Below the pieces are notes generated by a model. The model saw nothing but the letters and a program-made list of their open reading frames with translations. It did no database searches and had not been told where the DNA came from. A DNA stretch of 64,000 nucleotides from Ottelia alismoides (taxonomy: Eukaryota; Streptophyta; Magnoliopsida; Alismatales; Hydrocharitaceae), in NCBI GenBank assembly GCA_037367405.1, contig JAZKJV010008260.1, positions 186,001 through 250,000 on the forward strand, in the 5' to 3' direction. Positions 46,021 to 57,934 of this stretch are shown here, piece after piece (the stretch's first letter is position 1; every line of letters starts with the position of its first letter). A program made the position numbers and the translations under genes.

Positions 46021-46880
46021 AATCGCAAGGCTCTAGTCTGGAAGATATCGGATCTCCATGGGATCAATCCATTTGTATGCTCTCATCACATCTACCTAAA
46101 AGAAGACTGCAAACCTTCCTGTGAATCCCAACGTCGACTGAATCATAATCTTCGGGAGGTTGTAACGAAAGAAATTTAAAAATGGTGTGATGCGAGATTC
46201 ATTTATCCCATCTCGGACTCCAAGTATTTGAGTCCCCTGAATGTAGTTCCTAAAGTATGGGATCACCATTGTTACCAATGACAAGGGAGAGGATATTCCG
46301 ACCAGAATATCAACATCTTGGTGAGTTTGTGTGGATTATAGAGTCTAATCCTCCCCACCATGAAGGACCATTTTACATTGCCCTTCATTAACCAAATTCT
46401 CGAGATACTGGACGCGAAGGAATATTTCTATATCTTGGACATGTATTATGGATACAATAAGACCACGTTCACTTTTACTTTTGGGATGTACGCTTTCCGA
46501 TGGATGCCATTTGGGCCGTGTAATGCCCCACTACATTTCAGTGATGTATGCTCGTCGTATTTGCAGACATGGTGTGTTGTTTTCATCAGGTAATCATGGA
46601 TGCTTTTTTTATATACGGAGATACATTCGATCAATGTCTAGATTATTTAGACCGAGTTTTGCAAAGGTGTTGTGAAGTGATCCTCATGCTCTCATGGGAG
46701 AAGAGCAATTTCATGGTTATTGAAGGGATCATGCTGGGTCACGTTGTATCTAAATGTGGCATGGAAGTGGAACCATCCAAGGTGAAAGTGATTTCCAATG
46801 TTGAGCCATCTACAAATTTGAAACTGGTCCGGTCATTTTTGGGGCACGTCGGTTTTTACCGATGATTTATCAAAGACTTC
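46021..46880 (+). pseudogene. E reverse transcriptase, catalytic box lost
   Basis: DLHGINPFVCSHHIYLKED, VVTKEI with a stop before KWCDARFIYP, then PLPFINQILEILDAKEYF. About ten residues after the YNQ motif are missing, so the first catalytic region is cut short. FGPCNAP follows; the FMDD box reads VIMDAFF, with the second Asp replaced by Ala. The thumb is still clear ([30 protein letters not shown]). Several frameshifts. Dead and old. Confidence 0.83.
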
Positions 46881-46929
46881 CGAAAGCTTGCCCAACCGCT
46901 GACCGGGATTGCAAGTCAAGGAGACTAAT

Positions 46930-47340
46930 TTCATTGTAGATGACCGTGTTCTTAAAGCCTTTAATCAGTTGAAAGACCTGATCACACATGCTCCTGTCCT
47001 GTAGCCACCTAATTGGTCTATACATTTTGAGATCATGACAAAGACTTTTGATTTTGTGATTGGTGTTGTCCTAGGACAGACAAGATGAGATTCCAATTGC
47101 TATTTATTACGCTATATGAACACTGGATGAAGCTCAGAAAAAATTACACAGTTACAAAGAAAGAGCTGTTAGACATAGTGTTTTCCCTAGAGAAGTGGAG
47201 ATCACATCTCCTCGGACCAAGGGTTATTATTTACACTGACGACTCTGCCATAAAGTACCTTCAGAGTAAGAAAGATGCCAAGAATTTGACTTGGAAATTC
47301 GTGACAAACCATGCATTAAAAATATGGTGGTAGATCATCT
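46930..47340 (+). pseudogene. E RNase H domain
   Basis: Readable as NYTVTKKELLDIVFSLEKWRSH..., IIYTDDSAIKYL and KKDAKNL, ending VVDHLSRI just before 47360. MDASD is replaced by MTKTFD. The frame is shifted at about 47080. After DHLSRI the integrase linker breaks off near 47400. Confidence 0.78.
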
Positions 47341-47399
47341 TTCCAGAATCATTAATGTAGAGCTTCCTGATAAAAAATTAATTCCTATCACATAGACCT

Positions 47400-47696
47400 T
47401 CCTATATGTAGGCAGGTTGGCTCTACGAATAGTCACTTCTGGAAGGGTTCATCAGTAATTGTCCCTCCCTCCACGTGTGTGTCACGTGCGGAGGGGCCTC
47501 CTTGGAATTTAGTAGACTCCAAGGGGTGTCTTAACATGATGTCCCCCAAAAGCATGTGCTCCTCACATGCATGGGGCTATCGGGCTCTGTGCACCTGGAT
47601 AGCATGGCAGAGGAGAATGGCAGAGCGGGCAGCTGGGTTGATCTCAGGTAGCCCAAGGGTCCGCATTCCTCACATATCCCCATAACTCTTGATATT
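47400..47696 (+). other. GC-rich filler replacing E integrase, three hairpins
   Basis: Where about 1.1 kb of integrase should be there are 0.3 kb of GC-rich sequence with strong inverted repeats: CACGTG / CACGTG (47472-47477, 47483-47488), CCTTGGA / TCCAAGG (47500-47506, 47518-47524) and GCATGTG / CACATGC with loop CTCCT (47552-47570). The last resembles the A1 LTR hairpin at 2255-2277, which has the same loop. Possibly an LTR-derived patch. Confidence 0.5.
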
Positions 47697-47700
47697 CTTT

Positions 47701-47967
47701 CTATACTTAGGGATATTTTACCCTATGTATAGGGGGGATAGGTCGAGCTAATGAGCTCGTATATTCCCTCCCTTGTCCCACCCTGCCTTGTGTACATCCT
47801 GCTATAATTAGGATTATTTCATCATAAGTATAGGGGGGACCAACAACTTCTTTTTTGTTCATTCTTTAGTTGTTGTAGTATAGACTGTTCTATACTTCAT
47901 ACGAGTTATGTCTTCCTTTTTTTCTCTCCAATCTATGAGGACATAGCTCAAGATAAGAATAGGGGGT
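47701..47967 (+). promoter_or_regulatory. PPT-hairpin array of E (two short, one long)
   Basis: Short hairpins 47701-47732 (12 positions, one mismatch, core GGG / CCC) and 47802-47833 (13 positions, two mismatches), each running into TATAGGGGGG. The long hairpin pairs 47890-47915 with 47937-47962 (TTATGTCTTC / GAGGACATAG) and is followed by AGGGGG. An AT palindrome-like GTATATGTTATATATA follows. Same order as in B. Confidence 0.72.
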
Positions 47968-49847
47968 CATGTATATGTTATATATATTTTAGCCATAACT
48001 CATACTTTTGTATTTTCAATAATATAGATAATTAATAAAATACATATTAATTCTTTGAAATCGCTTGTAATAAATAGGTTAAAAATATTTTGCAAAATGT
48101 TTGAGAAAGGGTAGAAAAATCTTGTTGCAAAATCATTTGAAAACTTTTTGGAAAATATTCTATAAAATGTTTTCAAACCTTTGTAAAAATGTCTAGTTTG
48201 TAAAAACATCTTTTAGTTGTTTGAATAAAATCTTTTGAAAATTTGTTTGTAAATAATTTGAAAAATGGTTGCAGAAATAGTTTGAAAAAACTATACATAT
48301 TTTTTGAAAAAACTTTGTAAAATGATTTTCACATTTTGTAAATGATTGAAAAAAATTATCTGTCAAATTATTTTTTTAAAATAATGTTCACATAATATTT
48401 TTAAAGATACTTTCAAACTATTTTGAGAACCATATACATGATTCAATCAAATAAAGATTCATTACAAACAATTGTATAAACACTTGTAAATAATAAATAA
48501 CTTTTGTAGATTCTCCACCTAAATTCATGTAAATAACAAAAGCACACCCGTGTATATAACTACGCATAATATTTTCCAATTTTTTTTGAAAAATCACTAA
48601 AATTATGCAAATTAAAAAACATTAAAAATTTGCAAAATGTTATCAAAAACCTGCATAAATATTTGCATAACTTTTTACATCACAAAAATATTTTGCATTA
48701 TACATAGCATTTGCATTATTTTCATTGATATTGATAATTGAGCTAGTCTAAGTAAAATCCGAAGATTGGAGCTTGGTTGGACCTTAATCCACTTAATCAC
48801 AAGAACCTTATAGGAACTGGAATTGAGGCACTTTATGTCTTCTATATTTAATTCTTGGAGACCACGAGACTTTTTTCAGAGTCGACTTGACTGCCTAAGT
48901 AGAATATTTTAGAACACAAGCATGACTCTTTTCGATAGTGACCTAGATTGCACACCTGGACTTTGTACTTTTCTCAACTCAGCTGAAGTGGTAGAGGACT
49001 AGATTTGCTGGGATGAGACATAAGCCAATGAAAACATCGGAAGTCACACATTTGTGGACATTGTACCCCAACCTGATTAAGTTGTCATGAAGTCAAATGA
49101 CGAAAGTTGTGGGTTGCAATAATGCTTCAAAAGAGGGATGGTTTACTGACTCAAGAGGAAAAAGTCTATATGTAATTGTTGTTGTATACAGTATTAAAAA
49201 ATGCATATTCAAATTCTACAAAAAAGAAAAGACGGACAAATTCAAAGGAAAATCAATTCACGTCGGAGCATGCAGTCAATAAGCAAGCTTGAGCTTCAAA
49301 GTTAATAAGTATATGAGCCTGCAACCAGATGACTTGGCTACACTGTTCAAGCATACTAGGATAGGTAGTTACACTGGCTATTATCCATTCTTCTCTCCAT
49401 ATCCTCTTCTTGAGCCAGTTGTGCTTGAACTTAGAAGGGAATTCTTTGCTTATCGAGGGAAGAGATATTGGGATGGGGAATTAGGGTCACCATAATGGAG
49501 AAGACTTACTTTTACTGCTTCAGCCGAGAGGAGCTACATATCACTAACGCTATACAAGATAGACTCATTGTCATAAGGGACAACATATGACATTGAAATG
49601 TTCTGACCTGGCTTTTGAGGATACATGGGTAGAGTCTTGTGGGTCTTAGAGACTATTGTGTTTCAAATTCATTATCCAATTAGGTTCCGGATGAATTTAA
49701 TTGCCAAATGTTTGGCTGAGATCCAAACTTTGGTTTTATTAAGACAAGTTTGCTAGTTAAAATAAGTCCAATTTCTTTCTTTTTCTTGTCATCATTTTCT
49801 TTTTCTCCACTTATAGGCATCAGTGTTTGCTAGGGACTAGCAAAGGC
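47968..49847 (+). other. E 3' untranslated interior
   Basis: TTTGTAAAA-rich tract (about 48180-48700), then a mixed tract containing CTTAATCCACTTAATCACAAG (near 48785), shared with F and C. Short frames at 49097-49282 and 49289-49495 are not recognisable; they lie antisense-equivalent to the frame seen in B. Confidence 0.65.
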
Positions 49848-49860
49848 AAGTATTTGGGGG
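49848..49860 (+). promoter_or_regulatory. 3' polypurine tract of E
   Basis: AAGTATTTGGGGG directly before TGATGAATAT. Confidence 0.82.
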
Positions 49861-52800
49861 TGATGAATATCCATTTCATCACCTTTATTCATTAATTTTG
49901 GTGTTTAAACCCTAGCTAAATGCAAGTAAATAGCATTATTTTGCGGAAAATACAATATATCATTTATTATGTAAATATTATATTAAATATTGAATTTAAA
50001 CCCAAAATAAAATAATAAAGAAAAGAAAAATAAATGAAATATCAAAGGTATTGAATTACCTAAAACTCCGAGACCGAGGCATCATGATGATTGGGGCGAC
50101 AAGGAATAAAGTAGAGGGATATAAGGGCCAAAAATAAAGTAGAATCCTAATTCGTAAATCCCTAAAGATCCAGTTTTGGGACCCATTTTGTTCTTTATTA
50201 TTTATACATCAAAAAAATAAATTTTTTTATGAACGTTGTAGATAAAAATAAATCGAAAAATAAAAAATTTATTTCACCCAAAAATAATGCATATTGTGCT
50301 TTCTCACTCAGAACAAAAATTCAAAATCTCAAATTCCCAGACCTGTATCCTCTCTACGAACTCAAAATGCATCAAAATAACCTTCAATTGTGTTTAACTT
50401 TTTATTAGATATTTCACAAAGGTGGTTTAAAATAATTTGGGGTTAAGATGCAAAAGTTAGGTTTTGGACCCCTATAGTATAATATACCTGAATAAAGTAT
50501 TAATTTTATTCATTGTTTATATTTTCACAATTTTATATTTTTATAATTTTATCATACTATTTATAGTATATATACTTAATTAAAAAATAAATCCATAAGA
50601 CATATAATTAAATAAAATAGTATACAAAATACATAAATGAATTACTTATACATATACATATATAATAAATACATCTATTTATTTAACATTTTAAATAACT
50701 TCAGAAAAATAAAATAAAAATATATTTAAGTGTATTTAAATAAGTTATAAATATATAAATTATGTATATAAAAAATAAAATAAAAAATACCAAATGAAAT
50801 ACATGTACATAGTTAAATATACCTATAAATCTACATGTAAAAAGTAACCTATAATAAACTTAGTTGTAAAAATAAATAGGAATCATAATAAATATTATAT
50901 AAAATAATAAATATTTTAATGTTTCAACCTAAAATTAAAAAAAAAACATTTATTATTTTATTTTGAATTAACCCTTTTATTTTTCTTGTTTGTCTTCTGG
51001 TGTGCTTAGGAGGCCTAATCAGGGCTCAGCTTGGGCTGACTGCGGGTCAACTCTTTGACTTGGGCCCTAGTACACATAACAACCTCGTTTGACCTCAACT
51101 CCATTTTTCCAAAGAGCCTTTCATCCATTTGGATCGATTCTTTCTGCAACCTTGTTCCTCGATGAGAACTCCTACAAGAAAACATGATTCCTCGATCGAG
51201 GAACCTTCACATCGAACACTTCCCTCGATTCAAACCGCCACTGGTATAAAGTATCATTTGCCTTCTCTCCTTCTTGATCACTCTTCACCGCAAAACCCGA
51301 ACCCTAGGCTTCAGTTGAACCTCTTGTTGATAGTAGGATAGTACTCCACACTTCAGGGAGTAGTTTTGGTGATGATCTGAGGTCGATCCAGGCGGCGCTG
51401 GAGCTCCTCCGTCGCGAGCCTTCCGACCAACCTTCCAGACATGTAACATTCTTTTTCTTACGTATTTTTTATTCCTAATATAGGAAGTAGCAGAACTCTG
51501 CATTTTGTTTTGTTCAATTCCATTTTGATTTAAGAAAAATCCAAAAAAATTGATGGCTAGATCCCCCAGCTCTGTCCACTGTCCTCGCTGATACAAACCC
51601 GCTCCACCTTTGCCGACACCTCCATCTTCTTTCTCGATCATTCGTTTATGCTCTGGGCCTCTCCACTCACCCAGATCCTTGTTGGATACGGAGATTTGCA
51701 TGCCCTCTCTGCCTTATCATCGACGAGCTCTGCCCCACTTCACCTCCACCCATTTCTGTTGCCTGGAGCCCGCAGAGGCTTCGCTTTTAGTTCCTATTGC
51801 TAAGACTACATGAAATGAATAGAAAAGACACCCTATCAGGGGTATTCGACGTAGGGAGACACCCCTAGGTTCTCGCCACCTCTAGGGCTCCATCGATGAT
51901 CCTAGAGGATTTTTACACCTTCTTTAGGCACGAATCGACCCTATGAGCAATTCTAGCCAATTTGCAGTGAAGGGGGAATACGTAGGCCCTTCACCCATTC
52001 ACCTGAAGCTTGCCTGGGTGAACGTTCTTCCCAGTTCGTCCAGGTGACCTCTCACCCACTTGATCATGTACACCAACCTTGGTTCACAACTACTATCGAA
52101 TTGCGGATCGTCTCCGCCATTCGATGAAGCCCCAGATATGATCTATACCGCACATCAATGAACCATCATCAGGTGCATGGGAGTCGACACATGGATTAAT
52201 GAGAAGATATGGACCTTTGCCCAACGTCGAGTTGGTGTATTTTGCTTCTTTTACCCTACACTTTTTGTGTTTAATATTCAAATTAGAAACATTCATTTGC
52301 AGGTTACAACATTTTGTAAAATTTATAGTTTGAACCTTAAAATTGCGGAGATTCACATTTAGGTACCTCGCCAAATCACCTCACATGAATGTGCACAAGA
52401 GATGTGGGCTTTTATTGGGGGCCCTTGCTTGTTTTTGTATTTCATATTAGTCCAGATTTTTTGAATATTAATGTAATATTTCTTAAAATTTACACCCCTC
52501 GAACTTTGTATTAATTGCATAAAAACTCCTCCACACATAAAGTATTGGAAATATTTAGGGAAATTGCAGTTTTTTGGCCCTAATTTTCTCTAAGATGTTT
52601 GGAAATGGTACCGAGACTTTAGATATTTACATTAATGCCCCTACTAGACTGTATTTCATTTTTGTTAAAAACAATTCTTATGCCCTAAATTTCATAGAAA
52701 ATAAAGATAAATATCTTATATATAATTCTACCACATTTATTTTATTAAGATATTTTTTTCTTATATTTCTATTTATTAAAAAATAAAAAATGGATCTATT

Positions 52801-53620
52801 TTATCCTGTCCAACTTTGGAAAATATAAAAATATATGAAAAAATTGAAAAATTCCAAAAAAATATCTTTTGTCTATTAACCTATTTTGCATCTACAGACC
52901 AAAAATAACTAAAAATAGAAAATTAAAAACACTAAAAATCTAAAAGCTCCAAAATACATAAAAAATAAAAGATTCTATAAAAATCAAAAAATATTTGTTT
53001 TTATTCTTAAATTTTTTCTATTATATTTATTATATATTAAATAGAGCTTTGGAAAAATTTTGAGCTAATTAGCTATTTTTAAATTCCTTAATAATTTGGC
53101 CTATATATATATATATTTCTTACTTTCCTTACTAATTCCATTAAAAATACAAAAAAATAAGCATAAAGTATTAGGAAAATACCACAACAGGAAAATATAA
53201 AAGACAAAAATATTATATTTATTGATTTTTGTGTATTTATAGCTATATCCATAATAAAAAAAGCATCCATCATCATATATATATATTTATATTTAGTTAC
53301 AATAATATTTATAATTCTATTAAAATTAAAAAATAGAAAAATAAAATAAAATATTTATAGAAAACAAATAATGAATATGAAAATAAAAAATCCATAAAAA
53401 TTTAAAAAAAATAAAAATCCACAAAAAATAAAAAATCCTCATAAAATCCCTAGAACATTCGTTGATTTTTTAGTCAAATTTTGTTGTCTATAACCTGTTC
53501 TCCTTGTGTTTGACACCCTACCATACTTGTACATTGTACACATTTTATTGTAGGGTTATAATAAAATTTGATTCACACTTGCTTGAATTGCTTTATCTTT
53601 ACATTGTGTGGGTTGATTTT
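49861..53620 (+). repeat. LTR between E and F (right edge approximate)
   Basis: Starts TGATGAATATCCATTTCATCA and runs parallel to the LTR at 57935: shared GGAATAAAGTAG (near 50105 and 58190), a GC-richer leader (51000-52200) and a CTTGTGTTTGACACC-type block near 53510 that corresponds to CCTGAGTTTGATC near 61577. Strongly diverged from its partner, hence old. No PBS is visible at its right end. The short frames at 51129-51341 and 51610-51813 have no recognisable product. Confidence 0.7.
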
Positions 53621-53639
53621 TGATCAACCTCTGATCTCG

Positions 53640-55024
53640 TGAGCGGTCATCTCATCGACAATATATCTTCGCCATCCATGAGGATATCGTCTAAGACCAT
53701 CACTAGATCCTTGTCATTTAGACAACCTTTCTCATATCATAGATGCAATGTCCCCCGAGCAGCTACTACTTCCCATATGAGAGACCTTTCTAGGTGAGGC
53801 TATCTCCATTATTGCCTCACTCCCATGGTACGCTGATGTTATGAACTATCTTGTCTCCGAGAAAGTTCCACAAGATTGGCCCAAGTTTAAGGTAGATAGA
53901 TTAATGTCAGAGATTCATGTTTACTAGAGGGAGGATCCGTACCTATTTCGTGAGGGTGCATATTGTATCTAGAAGAAGTGAATTCCTTAGGAGGAATATA
54001 TCAGTGTGCTCAAGCATTGTCACAGATTAAAGGCTAGTGGGCATCATTTGGGGAAGAACATGGCAACAATATTCTTCAATGCGGCCTATGATGGCCAACT
54101 CTGTTCAAGGATTCTACATATTGTATGAGACATTGTACTAATTTCTAGAGAATGGAAGGAACCCTTGGTTCCAAAGATACCATGCCCCTGAGATATATCC
54201 AGATTTCAGATGTTTTTGATGATTGGGGCATAGACTTCATGGGCCCATTCCATGTCAGTGAGTGATTTCCGTAAACCGTGCTCAATGTGGATTATGTTAG
54301 TCATTGGGTGGAGGCTAACCCACTCGAGCCACTAATAGTCGTATGGTTTGTTCCTTTCACAAGGACAATATTATTGCACGGTTCAAGATACCCAAGCTAC
54401 CCATTTCATATGGGGGAATGCATTTCATCAATCGAGAGGTCAGAAAGCTAGTTATGAAGTATGCCATTAAGCATCATGTCGCGTCTCCTTACCACGCACA
54501 AATTAACGGCTTGGTTGATATTTCAAATAGGGAGATCAAGAAGATACTTCAGAAACTTGCATGTCCAAATAGAAAGAACTGGTCCTAGATGCTTGGCTCG
54601 GTTCTATGGGCTTATCGGATAGCATACAAGTCTCCATTGGGTATGTCTCCTTATATACTGGTTTATGAAATGCCTTGGCACTTGCTAGTTGAGCTTATTC
54701 ACAAATATTTATGGGCACTCCATGTATGCAATTTGGATTATGAGAGAGCAGGGCAGAGTAGGAAAGTGGATCTGAAAATATTGTTGGAATTCCGAAATTT
54801 CACTTATGACAACTCACTCACGTATAAAAAGGAAGTCAAGTGTCGGCATGATAGATACATTAGGAGAAAGAATTTCGTCCCTTATCAGAAAGTATGGTTG
54901 TTTTAAAGCAAATGGTCAAGACCATTCATTCTGAGAGCTATGCTTGAAAATGTTAGTATTGTGATATCTTGGTTGTCATTTGACGCACAACCGTTCATTG
55001 TGAATGGAAAGTTACTGAAGCCAT
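53640..55024 (+). pseudogene. F integrase and end of RNase H; catalytic residues lost
   Basis: F starts near the end of RNase H (LSHIIDA, cf. DHLSRI in E), passes through PWYADVMNYLVSEK, a decayed zinc finger, and WGIDFMG-like sequence near 54220. The open pieces 54343-54588 and 54589-54906 are one frame split by a TAG. The ISDGG Asp is Tyr (ISYGG) and the catalytic Glu is Asp (LVDISNRE), so the D,D,E triad is broken. The C-terminal KVWLF and PFIVNGKLLKP follow a short deletion. F supplies exactly the part missing from E. Confidence 0.82.
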
Positions 55025-55204
55025 AACTATATCATGATACATTAAAGTCTGTGGTTTATTCTATTCATTTGGTTTCAGATGATGATCCTTTGACATCTTC
55101 TACGCTTGATACATTAGTTGATATTATTTTGTATATATTCTTTCTTGGTATTCTTTCTTATTCCATATTTATCATTGACCTCTTAATCATGTGTGTATGC
55201 CATG
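55025..55204 (+). other. F pol-to-array spacer
   Basis: About 0.2 kb of AT-rich sequence after integrase; nothing recognisable. Confidence 0.5.
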
Positions 55205-55706
55205 AATAGGATGTACTCTATCATAAGTATAGGGAAGGTGAATGACTTGAGTTGTTCTTTTCATTCCGTTTCATCACCCTTATTTTTTCTTATTCAGGGA
55301 TCCTTTACCCTATGTATAGAGGGATTAATGTCTTTCATTTTATCCTCTTTATTTTTTTATGTTCTCTTTTTTTCTTTTTATTTCTTTTGTTCACTCACCT
55401 GTCCTTCAACTTGTTGATATTCTTTTTCTATACTTAAGGATCTTTTATCCTTTGTATAGGGGAGGACAAGTCAATTCGTTGAGTTTGTAGATTCTTTTCC
55501 TCAGTTTTCCTCATTCGTATAGTCTTTATACTTAGGATTATTTGATCTTGAGTATAGGGGGATCATTGACTTCTATTCTTTTCATTCCTAATTCTTTGAG
55601 TCGTTGTTGTATAGATTCTTTTCACTTCCCTATACTTAGCACGAGTTATGTCTTCATTTGTCGCTTCTTGGTTTCTATGAGGACATAGTTCGAGCTAAGT
55701 ATAGGG
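55205..55706 (+). promoter_or_regulatory. PPT-hairpin array of F (four short, one long)
   Basis: Short hairpins: about 55206-55232 and 55294-55320 (eroded left arms), 55428-55459 (one bulge, one mismatch), 55527-55556 (12 pairs including two G-U). Each ends in TATAGGGG or TATAGAGGG. The long hairpin pairs 55632-55657 with 55681-55706, nearly perfect over 26 nt (CTATACTTAGC ... GCTAAGTATAG), then GGGG. Followed by GTATATATTGTATATATAC (55714-55732). Confidence 0.75.
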
Positions 55707-55732
55707 GTGTCGTATATATTGTATATATACTT

Positions 55733-57921
55733 AAGCCATAACTCGTACTTTTGTTTGTCTAATAATTTGTCTAATAAACTAGAATATAACTATTTTGTAA
55801 AAAGTTTGTAAAAATTCATTAAAAATTCTTTTATAAATATTTTGGAAAAAAATCTTTAAAATATTTGTAAAAATCTTTGTAAAAATGTTTTATAAAATAT
55901 TTTAAAAATTCTTTGTAAAATATCTGTAAAAAATCTTTATAAAACTAATTTTTTATAAAAATTATTGTAAAATTATTTTGGGTGTAAAATATTTGTGAAC
56001 TATTTTGTATCAAAATTAATTATATTATAAAAATGATTGTAAATAAAATCTTTGTAAAATTGATTTGTAATATTTTTTAAACTAGTTTTGAAAACCTTTT
56101 TGTAAAATGTTTGTAAAAATGGTTTGGTAAAATTTTGTAAAATGTTTTGTAAAATATTTTTGTAAAATATTTTGTAAATGTCTTGTAATTGTTTGTAATT
56201 TTTTTGTAAAATTGTTTGTAAATTATTTTGTCACCGTGTATAAACTTTTTGTAAAATTGTTTGTAAACTATTTTGTCACCTTGTATATAAATAACTTATG
56301 TGTGCATATTGTGTGCATATATTAGTTGTAAAAATGTTTGTAAATAAAACTTGTAATCACCTTGTTAATATGTGAATAAAATTCTTTGATGCATAAATTT
56401 CTTTTATAAAATATTTCTATAAAACTTGCAAAAAGTTGTATATAAAATTATTTATTAAAATCTGTTTGTAAAATTCTTTTGTAAATAAAATTCTTGTAAA
56501 ATATATACAAAAAACTTGTAAATATTTTTTGTTGTAAAATCTTGTATCAAATGTGTATTAATCTTGTATATAGTTTTTGTATAAAATTATTGTAATTTGT
56601 ATAAAATCCTTGTAAATTCTTTGAAATGTGTATAATTATCTCAACAAAGTTATATAAAAATCGGAAAAAAAATTAAAATCCATAAAAATTTGCAAAACTC
56701 TATGAAAAACCTTTCAAAAAAGATTCGTCTTTTCTTTTCTTTGAAAAAACTATTTTGTATATATTTTCTTGCATTTGCATTTTTTAGATTGATATTGATG
56801 CTTAAAATAGTATGGAATAAAATCGAAGAATGAGGCATGGTTAAGACCTTAATCCACTTAATTTCAGAGGAACCATATAGGAGTTGTAGTTAAGACTTTT
56901 CTGGTCATAGCGACTTAATTCTTTGAGTCCACAAGACTATGTTCACATGTCATCTTGATTGTTCTAGGTAGAATATTTTGTACACACGCATGGTTCTTTT
57001 AGACAATGACCTAACTTGGACAGGCACATTACATGTAGCTCTTCATTGATGAGATGGTAAGGGTTAGAATCCTTTAGCAAGAGACGCACATGAATAGAAA
57101 CATATGCAGCCACCTTGAGTGGCCAGTGCATCCCTTCCTAGTGTAATGGCATGGACGTCAAAAAATATGAGTTGTAGCTTGAAATAAAGGTTCAGATGAG
57201 GGATATCTACTGCCACAATTTTTTAAGACCCCAAAACATGTGCAGAAAGAAAGATTATATATTCGTAGTGGTACAATAAGATCTATGCAATGCAACAACT
57301 CTTTCCACCAAATAGAAGCAATATGAGTTCCAATAAAAAAATAATCGTAATGTATAAATTTGAACACATTGGTCCCGCTTCAGAGAGACTACAAATTTTA
57401 TTGTAGACTTTGCTACACCAGCTGGCTTCATAAGGATATGTGGCTACGCTGGACGTAGTCTAGTTATCTTTTATAATTCTCCCCCACTTCAATTGTGGAC
57501 CCATCACATACCTAAACTTCGAAGGAAAAACCTCGCTCCTTGAGGAAAGAGTAGATAAGCTGGGGAGTTAGGGTTACCTTTATAAGAGAAGGTTGATCTT
57601 TCTCAATTCTGATGTGGAGGGCTATATTTCACATACACGGTACAAGTAAGATTCTTAATCAATAGAATTTGCATTTGAGGACTTGTTCTGATCTGACTGT
57701 TGAGGGGATATAAATAGGAGTATTGTGGAACTTGAAGTATGTTAGGTTTTATCTCCATATAAGGTTCCGGCAAACTAATAATCCAAATGTCTGATCGATA
57801 TTCACACTTTGATTTTGAGTAGATTAGTTCCAAAATCAAATTTGGTCTATGTTCATTATTTTCCCTTTCCTCTTTTTCTTTTTAGTCACTTATTCTTCTT
57901 TGCTAAGGGACTACTAAATGT
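55733..57921 (+). other. F 3' untranslated interior with TTTGTAAAA-rich tract
   Basis: 55780-56640 is a degenerate run of TTTGTAAAA-like words, longest of the four related elements. 56640-57921 is a mixed tract with CTTAATCCACTTAATTTCAG (near 56850), also in E. No sense coding frame. The TTTGTAAAA tract lies in the same place in A, B and E. Confidence 0.7.
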
Positions 57922-57934
57922 AAAGTATAGGGGG
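57922..57934 (+). promoter_or_regulatory. 3' polypurine tract of F
   Basis: AAAGTATAGGGGG directly before TGATGAATCTGCC. Confidence 0.85.

Noticed and set aside
55193..55437. Small hydrophobic frames over the F array
   Set aside because: T-rich spacer between hairpins; no counterpart in B, E or A.
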